DNA of 64,000 bases from Roseovarius sp. M141 (GTDB taxonomy: Bacteria; Pseudomonadota; Alphaproteobacteria; Rhodobacterales; Rhodobacteraceae): the NCBI RefSeq assembly GCF_024355225.1, contig NZ_VCNH01000008.1, positions 1,426,001 to 1,490,000 of the forward strand, written 5' to 3'. Positions within the stretch are counted from its first letter, which is position 1, and the number at the start of each line of letters is the position of its first letter. The position numbers were made by a program, and so were the translations under genes. Under the pieces are notes generated by a model. That model was not told the DNA's origin, did not search any database, and saw nothing but the letters and a program-made list of their open reading frames with translations. Below are positions 17,255 through 26,409 of the stretch, piece after piece.

Positions 17255-18670
17255 ATGACACATGATGCGCCGAATACCGTCTTTCTCAATGACCTGAAAA
17301 CCGCGCTGCCCCCCGCCGCGCTGCGCGATATCGCGCCCCACTATCTGGAAGAGCCGCGCGGCCGTTGGACGGGCCACGCCTGCGCCGTCGTCGCCCCTGA
17401 ATCGGTAGAGGAGGCGGCGACAGCGCTGCGCCTTGCTGCAAATGCAGGCGTGCCGGTGGTGCCTTATGGCGGTGGCACCGGGCTGGTCGGCGGGCAGGTG
17501 GCCGATGGCGGTCCCGCGCCGCTGCTGATCTCTCTGGAGCGGATGACACAGATACGTGCGATCTATCCAGATGAGAACGTGATGGTGGTCGAGGCCGGCG
17601 CGATCCTGTCGGATGTGCATGACGCTGCCCACCGCGCGGATCGGCTTTTCCCGCTCAGCATCGCGGCCAAGGGCAGTGCGCGCATCGGCGGGTTGCTGGC
17701 GACCAATGCGGGCGGCGTCAATGTGCTGCGCTACGGAAATGCGCGCGATCTGTGTCTGGGGCTTGAGGTGGTGATGCCGGACGGCAGCATCTGGAACGGG
17801 CTGAAACGGCTGCGCAAGGACAACACCGGATATGATCTGCGCAACCTACTGATCGGCTCGGAAGGGACGCTGGGCCTGATCACCGCCGCCACGCTGAAGC
17901 TGGCGCCGCGCCCGGCGGGCGAGGGGACCGCGCTGATGGTGGTGGAAAGCCCTGCCGCCGCGCTGAAGCTGCTGGCGCTGGCGCGCGACCACATGGGCGA
18001 AGGCGTCAGCGCGTTCGAGCTGATGCACCGCCAATGTCTGGATTTTCTGGCCGAGACGATGCCGCAGGTGCGGCTGCCTTTTGCGGACCGTCCTGAATGG
18101 TTTGTGCTGATCGATGTCGGCCTTGCCCGCGGGCTGGACCCGGCGACCGCGCTGGAGGCGTTGTTTGGTGACGCCGTTGAAGCAGGGTTGGTCAACGACG
18201 GCTTGATCGCGCAGTCAGAGGGGCAGCGCACCGAGTTCTGGAATGTGCGCGAATCGGTGCCGGAGGCGAACCGGCATATTGGCGCCGTCAGCTCGCATGA
18301 CGTGTCGTTGCCACTGGGCGCAGTGGCCGAGTTCATCGGAAAAGGTGCCGAGGTGATCGGTGCGATGGATGATTTCCGGATCAATTGTTTCGGGCATCTG
18401 GGCGATGGCAACCTGCATTACAATGTTTTCCCCGTACCCGGCCGCACGCGGTCCGATCACGAGGACCAGCGCGACGCGATCAAGCGGGCGGTGCACGATC
18501 TGGTGCACGCGATGGGCGGCTCGATCAGTGCCGAGCATGGGATAGGGCGGCTGAAAGTCGGTGATCTGGAACGCTATGGCGACCCGGCCAAGCTGGCGGC
18601 GATGCGGGCGATCAAGGCGGCGCTGGACCCGAAGGGCATCATGAATCCCGGAGCTGTCTTGAGGGGCTGA
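17255..18670 (+). CDS. FAD-linked 2-hydroxyacid dehydrogenase, GlcD/D2HGDH-like
   Basis: This 471-residue flavoenzyme has an N-terminal FAD-binding type 4 domain (VPVVPYGGGTGLVGGQV, LFPLSIAAKGSARIGGLLATNAGG, GLEVVMPDGSIW, LRNLLIGSEGTLGLIT) and a C-terminal FAD-oxidase domain with the metal/substrate region FGHLGDGNLHYNV and SAEHGIGRLK. Closest in style to D-2-hydroxyglutarate or D-lactate dehydrogenases that oxidise a D-2-hydroxyacid and pass electrons to a quinone or ETF. It stands alone after the GNAT gene, 78 bases away. The substrate is not decidable here. Confidence 0.9.
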   Translation: MTHDAPNTVFLNDLKTALPPAALRDIAPHYLEEPRGRWTGHACAVVAPESVEEAATALRLAANAGVPVVPYGGGTGLVGGQVADGGPAPLLISLERMTQIRAIYPDENVMVVEAGAILSDVHDAAHRADRLFPLSIAAKGSARIGGLLATNAGGVNVLRYGNARDLCLGLEVVMPDGSIWNGLKRLRKDNTGYDLRNLLIGSEGTLGLITAATLKLAPRPAGEGTALMVVESPAAALKLLALARDHMGEGVSAFELMHRQCLDFLAETMPQVRLPFADRPEWFVLIDVGLARGLDPATALEALFGDAVEAGLVNDGLIAQSEGQRTEFWNVRESVPEANRHIGAVSSHDVSLPLGAVAEFIGKGAEVIGAMDDFRINCFGHLGDGNLHYNVFPVPGRTRSDHEDQRDAIKRAVHDLVHAMGGSISAEHGIGRLKVGDLERYGDPAKLAAMRAIKAALDPKGIMNPGAVLRG

Positions 18671-18687
18671 GCGCAGCGCCCAGGAAA

Positions 18688-18709
18688 AAGCAGGCCCGAA
18701 GGCCTGCTT
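18688..18709 (-). terminator. Intrinsic terminator of the iron-binding protein gene
   Basis: AAGCAGGCC, CGAA, GGCCTGCTT forms a perfect 9-bp stem. On the minus strand the loop is TTCG, a very stable tetraloop, followed by five T. It lies 27 bases past the stop of the minus-strand gene. It could also end transcripts from the converging flavoenzyme gene, although the plus-strand side has no strong T-run. Confidence 0.88.
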
Positions 18710-18735
18710 GTGAACTCTACCGATGCAAGCTGGGC

Positions 18736-19758
18736 TTACTGCCAGTTGACCGCGTTGAAGATCTCTTGCGCCTCTTTGGCATTGGCCGAGAAGGCAGCGG
18801 TCGGCGTTGCTGTGTCAGGTATGAAGAAGCCCAGCCGTGCTGTATCTTCGTCCAGGCCGACACCCGGCACGGCGGGATATTCGTTGTTCTGGTTGGCGAA
18901 GTGCTGCTGTGCATACTCGCCTGTCAGGAAATCCAGCAGCGCCTGCGCCTCTTCGGGATGCGGGGCCGATTTGGCCATCGCGGCGGCAGTCAGATTCAGG
19001 TGCGCGCCGCGTCCGCTTTGGTTGGGCCAGACCCAGCCGATGCCGTCGATGTCCTTGCTAAGGCCTTCAACGTCCGAATCATAACCGCGCAGGAAATAAT
19101 AATGGTTGGCGACGGCGATATCGCATTCGCCCGACACGATGCCGCGCAGCTGGTCGGTGTCGCCGCCCTGCGGCGCGCGCGCCATGTTGTCGACGACGCC
19201 CTGCGCCCATGTCTTGGCGGCCCCGGGGCCATCTGCCTCGATGATGGAGGCCAGCAGCGACTGGTTATAGACGTTGGAGGAGGACCGGATGCAGATCTGA
19301 CCCTTGTATTCGGGATCTGCCAGCGCCTCGTAGGTGCGCGGCGGGTTATCGACGCGGTCCTTGGCGTAGAAGATGATGCGCGCGCGCTGGCTGACGCCGA
19401 ACCACAGATCGTCCGGGTGGCGCAGGTGCACCGGCACGGCGTCATCGATCACGTCGCCCTTGTAGGGCTGAAGCACGCCGGCCTCTTCGGCACGGGCCAT
19501 ACGGCCGGCATCGACGGTGATGAACACGTCCGCCGGGCTGTTTTCGCCCTCGGCTTCCAGCCGGGCGATCAATTCGTCGGCCTTGCCCTCGATGCGGTTG
19601 ACGGTGATGCCGGTGTCCTTGGTGAACGCCTCATAGAGGGCATCGTCGCTGTCATAATGGCGCGAGGAATAGACGTTTACCTCGGCGGCCATGGCCGCGC
19701 TTGAGAGGGCGATCAGGCTGGTCGCTGCGACGAGGCGTGCGGTGAGGGTGCGTAGCAT
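18736..19758 (-). CDS. Iron(III) ABC transporter substrate-binding protein
   Basis: This 340-residue periplasmic protein has a Sec signal (MLRTLTARLVAATSLIALSSAAMA) and starts mature sequence with EVNVYSSRHYDSDDALYEAF, the FbpA/AfuA/FutA signature in which Tyr and His help hold Fe3+. Further family segments are DVFITVDAGRMARAEEAGVLQP, the substrate Tyr pair in ANHYYFLRGY, and GAHLNLTAAAMAKSAPHPEEAQALLDFL. It captures ferric iron for an ABC importer. No permease or ATPase gene lies next to it, so it must use components coded elsewhere. The upstream TGA-N9-TCA box suggests iron repression. Confidence 0.92.
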   Translation of the reverse strand: MLRTLTARLVAATSLIALSSAAMAAEVNVYSSRHYDSDDALYEAFTKDTGITVNRIEGKADELIARLEAEGENSPADVFITVDAGRMARAEEAGVLQPYKGDVIDDAVPVHLRHPDDLWFGVSQRARIIFYAKDRVDNPPRTYEALADPEYKGQICIRSSSNVYNQSLLASIIEADGPGAAKTWAQGVVDNMARAPQGGDTDQLRGIVSGECDIAVANHYYFLRGYDSDVEGLSKDIDGIGWVWPNQSGRGAHLNLTAAAMAKSAPHPEEAQALLDFLTGEYAQQHFANQNNEYPAVPGVGLDEDTARLGFFIPDTATPTAAFSANAKEAQEIFNAVNWQ

Positions 19759-19810
19759 AAAGGGATCCTAACAGTATCCGACAAAATCTATTAGGTATGT
19801 CTCCCTTTTC

Positions 19811-19825
19811 TGATAAAACTAGTCA
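19811..19825. promoter_or_regulatory. Iron-responsive operator (RirA-type TGA-N9-TCA box)
   Basis: TGATAAAACTAGTCA fits the TGA-N9-TCA iron-responsive operator recognised by RirA in alphaproteobacteria. It lies 52 bases upstream of the iron-binding protein start, and its minus-strand reading overlaps a TTGACT that could be the -35 element, a geometry that suits repression when iron is plentiful. Confidence 0.6.
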
Positions 19826-19957
19826 AGCAACTTTTCTCATGATCCCGCGCGCGCCCTGCTTTACCTTGCGTCGCTTGCCGATCACGCTCATTCTGTGCGG
19901 CGAAAGGCCACGCTGCGCCCGGCGTGGGCAAGGGTGGACGAGGCAGAGGACGATCCC

Positions 19958-21871
19958 ATGACATTTGCGGTACGGCAGGATGTGCTGGACATTCAGAACG
20001 AAATGCCGTGGCAGGCGCGCGAGCGTCCCGAAACGGTCTATGCCATGCTGCGCGCCACCGCCCGCGCGCATCCAACGCGGCCGGCGATCAGCTATCAGCT
20101 GACCTCCGGCGCACGCGACCCGGCACAGACCCTGACATGGGAACAGTTTCACGCCGATGTGTGCCGGGCGGCAAACCTCTTTCGCAGCCTGCGGATTAGC
20201 GAGCAGGACGCGGTTGCGCTGGTGCTGCCCAATTGCCTGGAGACGGCCAGCGTCACGCTGGGCGCGATGATCGCGGGCATCGTCGCCCCGATCAATCCGC
20301 TGCTGGAGCCCGAACAGATCGCCGCCTTGTTGCGCGAGACGGGCGCGCGGGTTGTCGTCACATTGAAGGCCTTCCCCAAGACCGACATCGCCGCCAAGAC
20401 GGCCGAAGCCGTGCGCCACGCGCCAAAAGTGCGCACCGTGCTGGAGATCGATCTGAACCGCTACCTGCGCCCGCCCAAAAGCTGGATCGTGCCGTTCCTG
20501 CGCCCCAAGGATACCGGCGTTCACCGCGCCGACGTGCTGTGCTACCGGCGCGAGGTGGCCCGCCAGCCCGATACGCTGACATTCGACGACGGCGGGCGCG
20601 ACCGCGTCGCCGCCTATTTCCATACCGGCGGCACCACCGGCATGCCCAAAATGGCGCAACACCGCTATGCGGGCATGGTCTATAACGGCTGGCTGGGCGA
20701 CCGTCTGCTGTTCGATGAGACCGACGTGCTGATGTGTCCGCTGCCGCTGTTTCACGTTTTCGCCTGCCATGTGGTGCTGATGTCTGCGCTGAAATCCGGC
20801 GCGCATGTCATCCTGCCGACGCCTGCGGGCTATCGCGGCGACGGTGTCATCGCCAATTTCTGGAAGCTGTGCGAACGCTGGGGCGTGACCTTTGTCATCA
20901 CCGTACCCACCGCGGTTGCTGCGCTGATGCAGCGCAAGGTCGATGCCGATATCAGCCGCGTGAAAAATGCCTTTTCCGGCAGCGCCCCAATGCCGCTGGA
21001 ACTGTTCAAGCGGTTCGAATCCGCCACCGGCATGTCCGTGATCGAGGGATACGGCCTGACCGAAGCCACCTGTCTGGTGTCCTGCAACCCGCCTGCGGGC
21101 GCCAAGAAGGTCGGCTCGGTCGGGGTTCCGCTGCCGTATACGGATGTGAAAATCCTGCGCAGCACCGAGGATGGCCCGGCCGAATGCGCCCCCGACGAGG
21201 TGGGCGAGATCTGCATCAGCAATCCCGGCGTCTACCTCGGCAACACCTATACCGACCCCGCGCGCAACCGCGATCTGTTCTACGGCGATCACCTGCGCAC
21301 CGGCGATCTGGGCCGGATCGACCCGGACGGCTATCTGTGGATCACGGGCCGCGCCAAGGATCTGATCATTCGCGGCGGCCACAATATCGACCCCGCCGAT
21401 ATCGAAGAGGCGCTGATGGCGCACCCTGCCGTCGCCGTTGCCGGTGCCATCGGCCAGCCCGATGCCCATGCGGGCGAGCTGCCTTGCGCCTATGTCGAAT
21501 TGGTCGCGGGGGCTGAGGTCACGGCAGATGCGCTGCTGGAGCACTGCCGCCAGCGCGTGCGCGAGCGCGCCGCCGTGCCGAAATATATCGAGGTGCTGGA
21601 CGAGTTGCCCAAAACCGCCGTCGGCAAGGTGTTCAAACCCGATCTGCGCAAGCGCGCCATCGCCCGAATCTATGACGCCGCGCTTGAAGCGGCGGGCGTG
21701 GACGCGCGCGTGTCCAAGGTGGTGGACGATAAGAAACGCGGCCTCGTTGCGCTGATCGATCCCCGGGGCAAGGTCGGGGATGACCGCGTCGCCACTGCGC
21801 TGGGCCAGTTTACCCGCCCTTGGGACTGGGCGGAGGATGCGAATATGACGCCAAAGGACCAGGATACATGA
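19958..21871 (+). CDS. Acyl-CoA synthetase (AMP-binding family)
   Basis: This 637-residue ANL-family enzyme activates a carboxylic acid to its CoA thioester through an acyl-AMP. The AMP-binding P-loop AAYFHTGGTTGMPKMAQH, the adenylate motif VIEGYGLTEATCLVSCNPP, the hinge DGYLWITGRAKDLIIRGGHNIDPADIEEAL and the C-terminal lysine segment LPKTAVGKVFKPDLR are all intact. A histidine-rich PLPLFHVFACH lies in the fatty-acid-type binding region. I start at 19958 because AGAGGACGATCCC provides a ribosome site; an upstream GTG adds 21 residues. The stop overlaps the cupin gene. The acyl substrate is unknown. Confidence 0.92.
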   Translation: MTFAVRQDVLDIQNEMPWQARERPETVYAMLRATARAHPTRPAISYQLTSGARDPAQTLTWEQFHADVCRAANLFRSLRISEQDAVALVLPNCLETASVTLGAMIAGIVAPINPLLEPEQIAALLRETGARVVVTLKAFPKTDIAAKTAEAVRHAPKVRTVLEIDLNRYLRPPKSWIVPFLRPKDTGVHRADVLCYRREVARQPDTLTFDDGGRDRVAAYFHTGGTTGMPKMAQHRYAGMVYNGWLGDRLLFDETDVLMCPLPLFHVFACHVVLMSALKSGAHVILPTPAGYRGDGVIANFWKLCERWGVTFVITVPTAVAALMQRKVDADISRVKNAFSGSAPMPLELFKRFESATGMSVIEGYGLTEATCLVSCNPPAGAKKVGSVGVPLPYTDVKILRSTEDGPAECAPDEVGEICISNPGVYLGNTYTDPARNRDLFYGDHLRTGDLGRIDPDGYLWITGRAKDLIIRGGHNIDPADIEEALMAHPAVAVAGAIGQPDAHAGELPCAYVELVAGAEVTADALLEHCRQRVRERAAVPKYIEVLDELPKTAVGKVFKPDLRKRAIARIYDAALEAAGVDARVSKVVDDKKRGLVALIDPRGKVGDDRVATALGQFTRPWDWAEDANMTPKDQDT

Positions 21872-22221
21872 GCTATCCGGATTTCCGCATGGACCCGAAC
21901 CCGGTGATGGCGCCGTCAGCCCTGACCGGCAGGGATGCCTTCACCACCGCCGCCACAGGCGAGGGTAATCACGCACACTTTGAGAGGGATGACGAAGGCA
22001 TTTCCGTCGGCACATGGGACTGCGACCCCTGCCGCGAGGTGGTCGACTCGTGGCCGGTGCATGAGATGATGACGGTCGCCGCAGGCGCGGTGACGCTGAC
22101 CCACAAGGACGGGCGCAGCGAAAGCTTTGGCCCCGGCGACACATTTTACATCGCCAAGGGCCAGTATGTGGTGTGGGAGATCACCGAAAAGCTGCGCAAG
22201 ATGTACATGATCGTCGTCTGA
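21868..22221 (+). CDS. Cupin-domain protein (ureidoglycine-hydrolase-like cupin)
   Basis: This 117-residue single-domain cupin has the second half-barrel clear: VAAGAVTLTHKDGRSESFGPGDTFYIAKGQYVVWEI, as in DUF861 cupins. An unusual WDCDPCREVVDSWPVHEMM segment replaces the usual histidine-rich first motif. The ATG overlaps the acyl-CoA synthetase stop (ATGA), so the two proteins are made together and probably act in one process. Such small cupins may be enzymes or ligand sensors; the pairing points toward aromatic or other organic acid handling, which is inference only. Confidence 0.82.
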   Translation: MSYPDFRMDPNPVMAPSALTGRDAFTTAATGEGNHAHFERDDEGISVGTWDCDPCREVVDSWPVHEMMTVAAGAVTLTHKDGRSESFGPGDTFYIAKGQYVVWEITEKLRKMYMIVV

Positions 22222-22236
22222 AGGCGGGACGCCCTG

Positions 22237-23181
22237 CTACCGCCAGTCGAAGAACCCCGGCCCGGCCTCTTGCAGCATGTCGCGCGCCATGGCGCGGCCC
22301 AGGTTCGCACCGTCCGCGATGGGCGCGCTGCGCGCATCCTTGATGGTGTGCGACCCATCTGGCCGCAGCACCTCGCCGCGCAGATGCAGCGTGGTGCCGT
22401 CCAGTTCGGCCAGCCCCGCAATCGGCGTCTCGCACGACCCATCGAGTGCAGCCAGAAATGCCCGCTCGGCCGCCAGCCTTTGGCCTGTCTCGGCGTGATG
22501 GATCGCGCTCAGCATTTCGGCGGCGCGGCTGTCACCCTCGCGCCGCTCGATCCCGATGGCGCCCTGCGCGATGGCGGGCAGCATTTCGGACGGGTCCAGC
22601 GCGCTTTGTGCCACATCGGCGCGGTCCAGCCGGTTCAACCCCGCCATGGCGAGGAAGGTGCATGCGGCGACGCCATCGTCCAGCTTTTTCAACCGTGTCT
22701 GCACGTTGCCGCGAAATTCGACCACCTCCAGATGCGGATAGGCGACCAGAACCTGCGCCCGACGGCGCAAGGAGGAGGTGCCGACCTTCGCCCCCTCGGG
22801 CAGGTCCGCCAGCTGCGCATAATGGGGCGACACGAACCCGTCGCGCACATCCTCGCGCGGCAGGTAGGTGTCCAGCAGCAGACCGGCGGGCTGGAGCGTC
22901 GGCATGTCCTTCATCGAATGAACGGCGATGTCGATCCCGCCCGACAGCAGCGCGTCCTCGATCTCGCGGGTGAACAGGCCCTTGCCGCCGATCTCCTTCA
23001 GGGGGCGGTCGATGATCCGGTCGCCGGTGGTCTTGATCACGACGATCTGGAACGCCTCAAAGGGCAGGTCGAACGCAGCAGCAAGGCGCGCGCGCGTCTC
23101 GTTCGCCTGGGCAAGGGCCAGGGGCGATCCGCGCGTGCCCAGTTTCAACGGGGCCATGGGGGTGGGCAATTGCAATGTCAT
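22237..23181 (-). CDS. hemC: Porphobilinogen deaminase (hydroxymethylbilane synthase)
   Basis: This 314-residue enzyme joins four porphobilinogens into hydroxymethylbilane in tetrapyrrole synthesis. Motifs are LGTRGSPLALAQAN, KTTGDRI, GGKGLFTREIEDALLSG, DIAVHSMKDMP with the catalytic Asp, GTSSLRRRAQ, FRGNVQTRL and DGSCETPIAG with the dipyrromethane cofactor Cys. It is divergent from hemE with 99 bases between, a standard alphaproteobacterial layout that allows common control of the two steps. It ends 15 bases from the cupin stop, so the two genes are convergent. Confidence 0.97.
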   Translation of the reverse strand: MTLQLPTPMAPLKLGTRGSPLALAQANETRARLAAAFDLPFEAFQIVVIKTTGDRIIDRPLKEIGGKGLFTREIEDALLSGGIDIAVHSMKDMPTLQPAGLLLDTYLPREDVRDGFVSPHYAQLADLPEGAKVGTSSLRRRAQVLVAYPHLEVVEFRGNVQTRLKKLDDGVAACTFLAMAGLNRLDRADVAQSALDPSEMLPAIAQGAIGIERREGDSRAAEMLSAIHHAETGQRLAAERAFLAALDGSCETPIAGLAELDGTTLHLRGEVLRPDGSHTIKDARSAPIADGANLGRAMARDMLQEAGPGFFDWR

Positions 23182-23280
23182 GCCGGTGGTTTAGTTGTGA
23201 CGAGGCGGCAGGGCAAGAGAGCCCGCGCTTGACTTCCTGCGCGGCGGGCGCGACCACCGCTGCAAACGAAAGGACGCATC

Positions 23281-24324
23281 ATGGCCACTCAGACATCCGA
23301 CAAGACAATCCTGCGCGCTCTGGCGGGCGAGGCATTGCCGACGCCCCCTATCTGGATGATGCGTCAGGCCGGCCGCTACCTGCCGGAATACAAGGCGACG
23401 CGGGCCAAGGCCGGCGATTTCCTGTCGCTGTGCTACAATCCCGAGCTGGCGACCGAGGTCACGCTTCAACCCATCCGCCGCTTTGGTTTCGATGCCGCGA
23501 TCCTCTTTGCCGACATCCTTCTGGTGCCGCAGGCGCTGGGCGCGGATCTATGGTTCGTTACGGGGGAGGGGCCGCGCCTGTCCACCATCAGCGGCGAAGC
23601 GGATTTTGCCAAACTGCGCGGCGTCGAGGATATTCACGAGACGCTGTCCCCGATCTATCAGACCGTGCGCAACCTGCGGCAGGAACTGCCCAAGGAAACC
23701 ACGCTGATCGGTTTTGCCGGGTCACCATGGACGGTCGCCACCTACATGATCGCCGGGCGCGGCACGCCGGATCAAGGCCCGGCGCACGCGCTGAAAGGCA
23801 CGCACCCTGCCGTTTTCGACGCGCTGATCGCGCGACTGACCGAGGCGACGATCGAATATCTGTCCGCTCAGATCGAGGCGGGCGCCGAAGTGATCAAGCT
23901 GTTCGACAGCTGGGCCGGGTCGCTGCAAGGCCCGGATTTCCAGCGCTACGCGCTGGAGCCAACACGGCAGATCATCGCCGCGCTGAAAAAGCGGCACCCG
24001 GATACGCCCATCATCGCGTTTCCCCGTCAGGCGGGGGACAATTACATCGGTTTCGCCAAGGCGACCGGCGCTGATTGCGTTGCCGTGGACAATTCCGTCA
24101 CCGCCGAGTGGGTTGCGCAGCATGTCCAGCCCGATGGTTGCGTGCAGGGCAATCTGGCGTCGCCTCACATGGTGACGGGCGGCGAGGCGCTGGTGACCGA
24201 AACACGCCGTATCGTGCGCGCGCTGCGCGGCGGCCCGCACATCTTTAACCTTGGGCACGGCATCACGCCTGACGCGGACCCGGACAACGTGCAATTGATG
24301 ATCGACACTGTTCGCAGCGCGTAG
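23281..24324 (+). CDS. hemE: Uroporphyrinogen decarboxylase
   Basis: This 347-residue enzyme decarboxylates the four acetate side chains of uroporphyrinogen III to give coproporphyrinogen III. Signature segments are [16 protein letters not shown] near residue 23-38, [13 protein letters not shown] with the catalytic Asp, [24 protein letters not shown] and [27 protein letters not shown] site precedes the ATG. It is divergent from hemC and followed after 7 bases by a flavoprotein gene, which may be cotranscribed. Confidence 0.97.
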   Translation: MATQTSDKTILRALAGEALPTPPIWMMRQAGRYLPEYKATRAKAGDFLSLCYNPELATEVTLQPIRRFGFDAAILFADILLVPQALGADLWFVTGEGPRLSTISGEADFAKLRGVEDIHETLSPIYQTVRNLRQELPKETTLIGFAGSPWTVATYMIAGRGTPDQGPAHALKGTHPAVFDALIARLTEATIEYLSAQIEAGAEVIKLFDSWAGSLQGPDFQRYALEPTRQIIAALKKRHPDTPIIAFPRQAGDNYIGFAKATGADCVAVDNSVTAEWVAQHVQPDGCVQGNLASPHMVTGGEALVTETRRIVRALRGGPHIFNLGHGITPDADPDNVQLMIDTVRSA

Positions 24325-24331
24325 GCGCGGC

Positions 24332-25516
24332 ATGGAAAACCTTCTAAGCGAACATGACCAAGGCGCATTGGTGATCGGCGCCGGCCCCGCAGGGTTGATG
24401 GCTGCCGAAGCACTGGCCATGGCGGGCCACGCCGTGACTGTTGCCGAAGCCAAACCGTCGCCAGCGCGCAAGTTCCTGATGGCGGGAAAATCCGGGCTGA
24501 ACCTGACCAAGGCAGAGGGGATGGATGCCTTTCTGGCGGCCTATGGCGCGGGGGCGGAACCGCTATTTCCGATCCTGCGGGCCTTTGGGCCCGAGGTGGT
24601 GCAAGGCTGGGCGACCGGGCTGGGCCAGCCGCTGTTTACCGGGTCGACGGGCCGCGTCTTTCCGGTGGCAATGAAAGCCTCGCCGTTGCTGCGCGCCTGG
24701 CTGGCGCGGCTGGAGGGTCTGGGCGTGCGCATCGAGCGGCGCTGGCGCTGGCAGGGTTGGGAGGATGGCAGCGTTTTGATGGATACGCCGCAGGGCCTGC
24801 GCCGCCTTGCGCCGCGCGCCACCGTGCTGGCCTGCGGGGGCGCATCATGGGCGCGGCTGGGGTCCGATGGCGCGTGGGCGGCGCATCTGCCGGGGCGGGT
24901 GGCGCCGTTCCAGCCTGCGAATGTCGGTTTCGCGGTGGACTGGTCGCCGCATATGCAGCGGCACTTGGGCGCACCAGTCAAGGGGATCGCGCTGCGCGCC
25001 GGGGAACAGACCTCGCGCGGGGAAATTGTGATTTCGCGCGCCGGGATCGAGGGGGGCGGCATCTACGAGGTGTCGCGCGCCATGCGTCAGGGCGCGCCGC
25101 TGCTGCTGGACCTGATGCCGGATCTGACGCTGGAGGCCGTTGCCGCGCGGCTGACCCGGCCGCGCGGCAAGGCAAGTCTGGCGAACCACCTGCGCAAATC
25201 GCTGAAATGGGCGCCGGAAAAACAGGCCCTGCTGATGGAATTCGCGCGCCCCCTGCCGGATGATCTGGCGCCGCTGATCAAGGCGCTGCCCATATCGCAT
25301 CAAGGCCCGTTGCCGATGGATCAGGCGATCTCGACCGCAGGCGGTCTGCGCCTTGATGCGTTGGATGCGCAGCTGATGCTGACGGACCGCCCCGGCACGT
25401 TCGCCGCCGGTGAAATGCTGGATTGGGAGGCCCCGACCGGCGGCTACCTGATCACCGCCTGCCTTGCCACCGGCCTGCATGCCGGGCGGGCGGCCGCCGA
25501 CTGGCTGGCGCGCTGA
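24332..25516 (+). CDS. FAD-dependent flavoprotein, YhiN/HI0933-like
   Basis: This 394-residue protein starts with a Rossmann dinucleotide fold, ALVIGAGPAGLMAAEALAMAGHAVTVAEA, followed by RKFLMAGKSGLNLTK, the fingerprint of the YhiN/HI0933 flavoprotein family. The C-terminal part has STAGGLRLDALDAQLM and GTFAAGEMLDWEAPTGGYLITACLATGLHAGRAAADWL. Family members bind FAD tightly, but no reaction is firmly established. It follows hemE by 7 bases and probably shares its transcript; the link to heme synthesis is positional only. Confidence 0.85.
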   Translation: MENLLSEHDQGALVIGAGPAGLMAAEALAMAGHAVTVAEAKPSPARKFLMAGKSGLNLTKAEGMDAFLAAYGAGAEPLFPILRAFGPEVVQGWATGLGQPLFTGSTGRVFPVAMKASPLLRAWLARLEGLGVRIERRWRWQGWEDGSVLMDTPQGLRRLAPRATVLACGGASWARLGSDGAWAAHLPGRVAPFQPANVGFAVDWSPHMQRHLGAPVKGIALRAGEQTSRGEIVISRAGIEGGGIYEVSRAMRQGAPLLLDLMPDLTLEAVAARLTRPRGKASLANHLRKSLKWAPEKQALLMEFARPLPDDLAPLIKALPISHQGPLPMDQAISTAGGLRLDALDAQLMLTDRPGTFAAGEMLDWEAPTGGYLITACLATGLHAGRAAADWLAR

Positions 25517-25559
25517 AGCGTGGCTCAGTTGGTCGCCAGAACCCGCGCCCGGCGCGGTG

Positions 25560-26228
25560 TCACCACTCCACGCGCTTCCCCTGCCAGTCGAAGAACTGGC
25601 CGCTGTCATTGGGTTTCAGCCCATCCAGCACCGACAAAAGGTTTTGCGCAGCTTCATCAGGTGCCACCGTCGGGTGGTTACCTGCAAATTTCGCAGTCAA
25701 ATCGGTTGCGACGGTGCCGGGATGCAGTGCCACGCAGATCGCCTCGCGGTGGGTGCGCTTCAGCTCGATCGCGGCGGAATGGATCATCTGGTTCAGCGCG
25801 GCCTTGGCGGTGCGGTAGGAATACCAGCCGCCCGCCCTGTTATCGCCGATGGATCCGACCCGCGCGGACAGGGCTGCAAAACAGCTGGGGCCTTTGCGCG
25901 GCAGGCGGCGCAGCGCGTGTTTCATCACCAGTGAGGGACCGATGCAATTGATGGCGAACTGGTTTGCCATGGCCTGTGCGCCCAGATCCCTCAGCGCCTT
26001 CTCGGGACCGGTGCCGTTCAGCTCAAGCGTGCCGGTGGCGACGAAAATCAGCTGAAACTCGCCCTCCAGCCGGTCCAGCGCATTTTTGACGCTGGCCTCG
26101 TTGGTGATGTCCAGACCATCTACGCTGCGCGAAAGCGCCGTCACCTCGCTGCCGTCTTGCTGTAGTTTCGCGGCTATCGCACTGCCGATACCGCCCGAGG
26201 CGCCGATGATGAGGGATCTATGTGTCAT
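25560..26228 (-). CDS. Short-chain dehydrogenase/reductase, CsgA-like
   Basis: This 222-residue SDR has the NAD(P)-binding glycine motif SLIIGASGGIGSAIAAKLQQ at the N-terminus and the catalytic YSYRTAKAALNQ (Tyr-xxx-Lys). The usual NNAG motif is changed to FVATGTLEL, as in CsgA/sniffer-type SDRs. I start at 26228 (MTHRSLIIGAS); an upstream in-frame start would add 32 residues unlike the family. Substrate is unknown. It converges with the flavoprotein gene (43 bases between stops) and is divergent from the leuA leader. Confidence 0.85.
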   Translation of the reverse strand: MTHRSLIIGASGGIGSAIAAKLQQDGSEVTALSRSVDGLDITNEASVKNALDRLEGEFQLIFVATGTLELNGTGPEKALRDLGAQAMANQFAINCIGPSLVMKHALRRLPRKGPSCFAALSARVGSIGDNRAGGWYSYRTAKAALNQMIHSAAIELKRTHREAICVALHPGTVATDLTAKFAGNHPTVAPDEAAQNLLSVLDGLKPNDSGQFFDWQGKRVEW

Positions 26229-26322
26229 GTGGCAAAGGGTAGGGGGCGCAGCCGCCGCTTCAACGCCTAGCGGATAAAAAAGCGGCTTTTCATCGCGGCG
26301 CACTTTGCGTAACGTGGCGCGC

Positions 26323-26409
26323 ATGACAATGACGCAGCATATCGCCTTTGACGTACACGGCCCGGCCCGTGCGCTGCGTGCTGCCCTCCTGCTGCTAAGC
26401 CGCCTCTGA
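26323..26409 (+). CDS. Leucine-rich leader peptide of leuA (attenuator)
   Basis: A 28-codon frame reads MTMTQHIAFDV... and ends with Ala-Ala, four leucines in a row (CTC CTG CTG CTA), Ser-Arg-Leu, stop. Six of the last eleven sense codons (26374-26406) are Leu. The stop TGA is the first base pair region of a hairpin at 26407-26435. A leucine-rich leader just before 2-isopropylmalate synthase is the classical design of ribosome-mediated attenuation: scarce Leu-tRNA stalls the ribosome and changes RNA folding. Leucine control is inferred from this; the peptide itself has no function beyond being translated. Confidence 0.82.
   Translation: MTMTQHIAFDVHGPARALRAALLLLSRL

Noticed and set aside
19823..21544. 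573-codon minus-strand frame opposite the acyl-CoA synthetase
   Set aside because: Antisense shadow of a gene with all its adenylation motifs intact.
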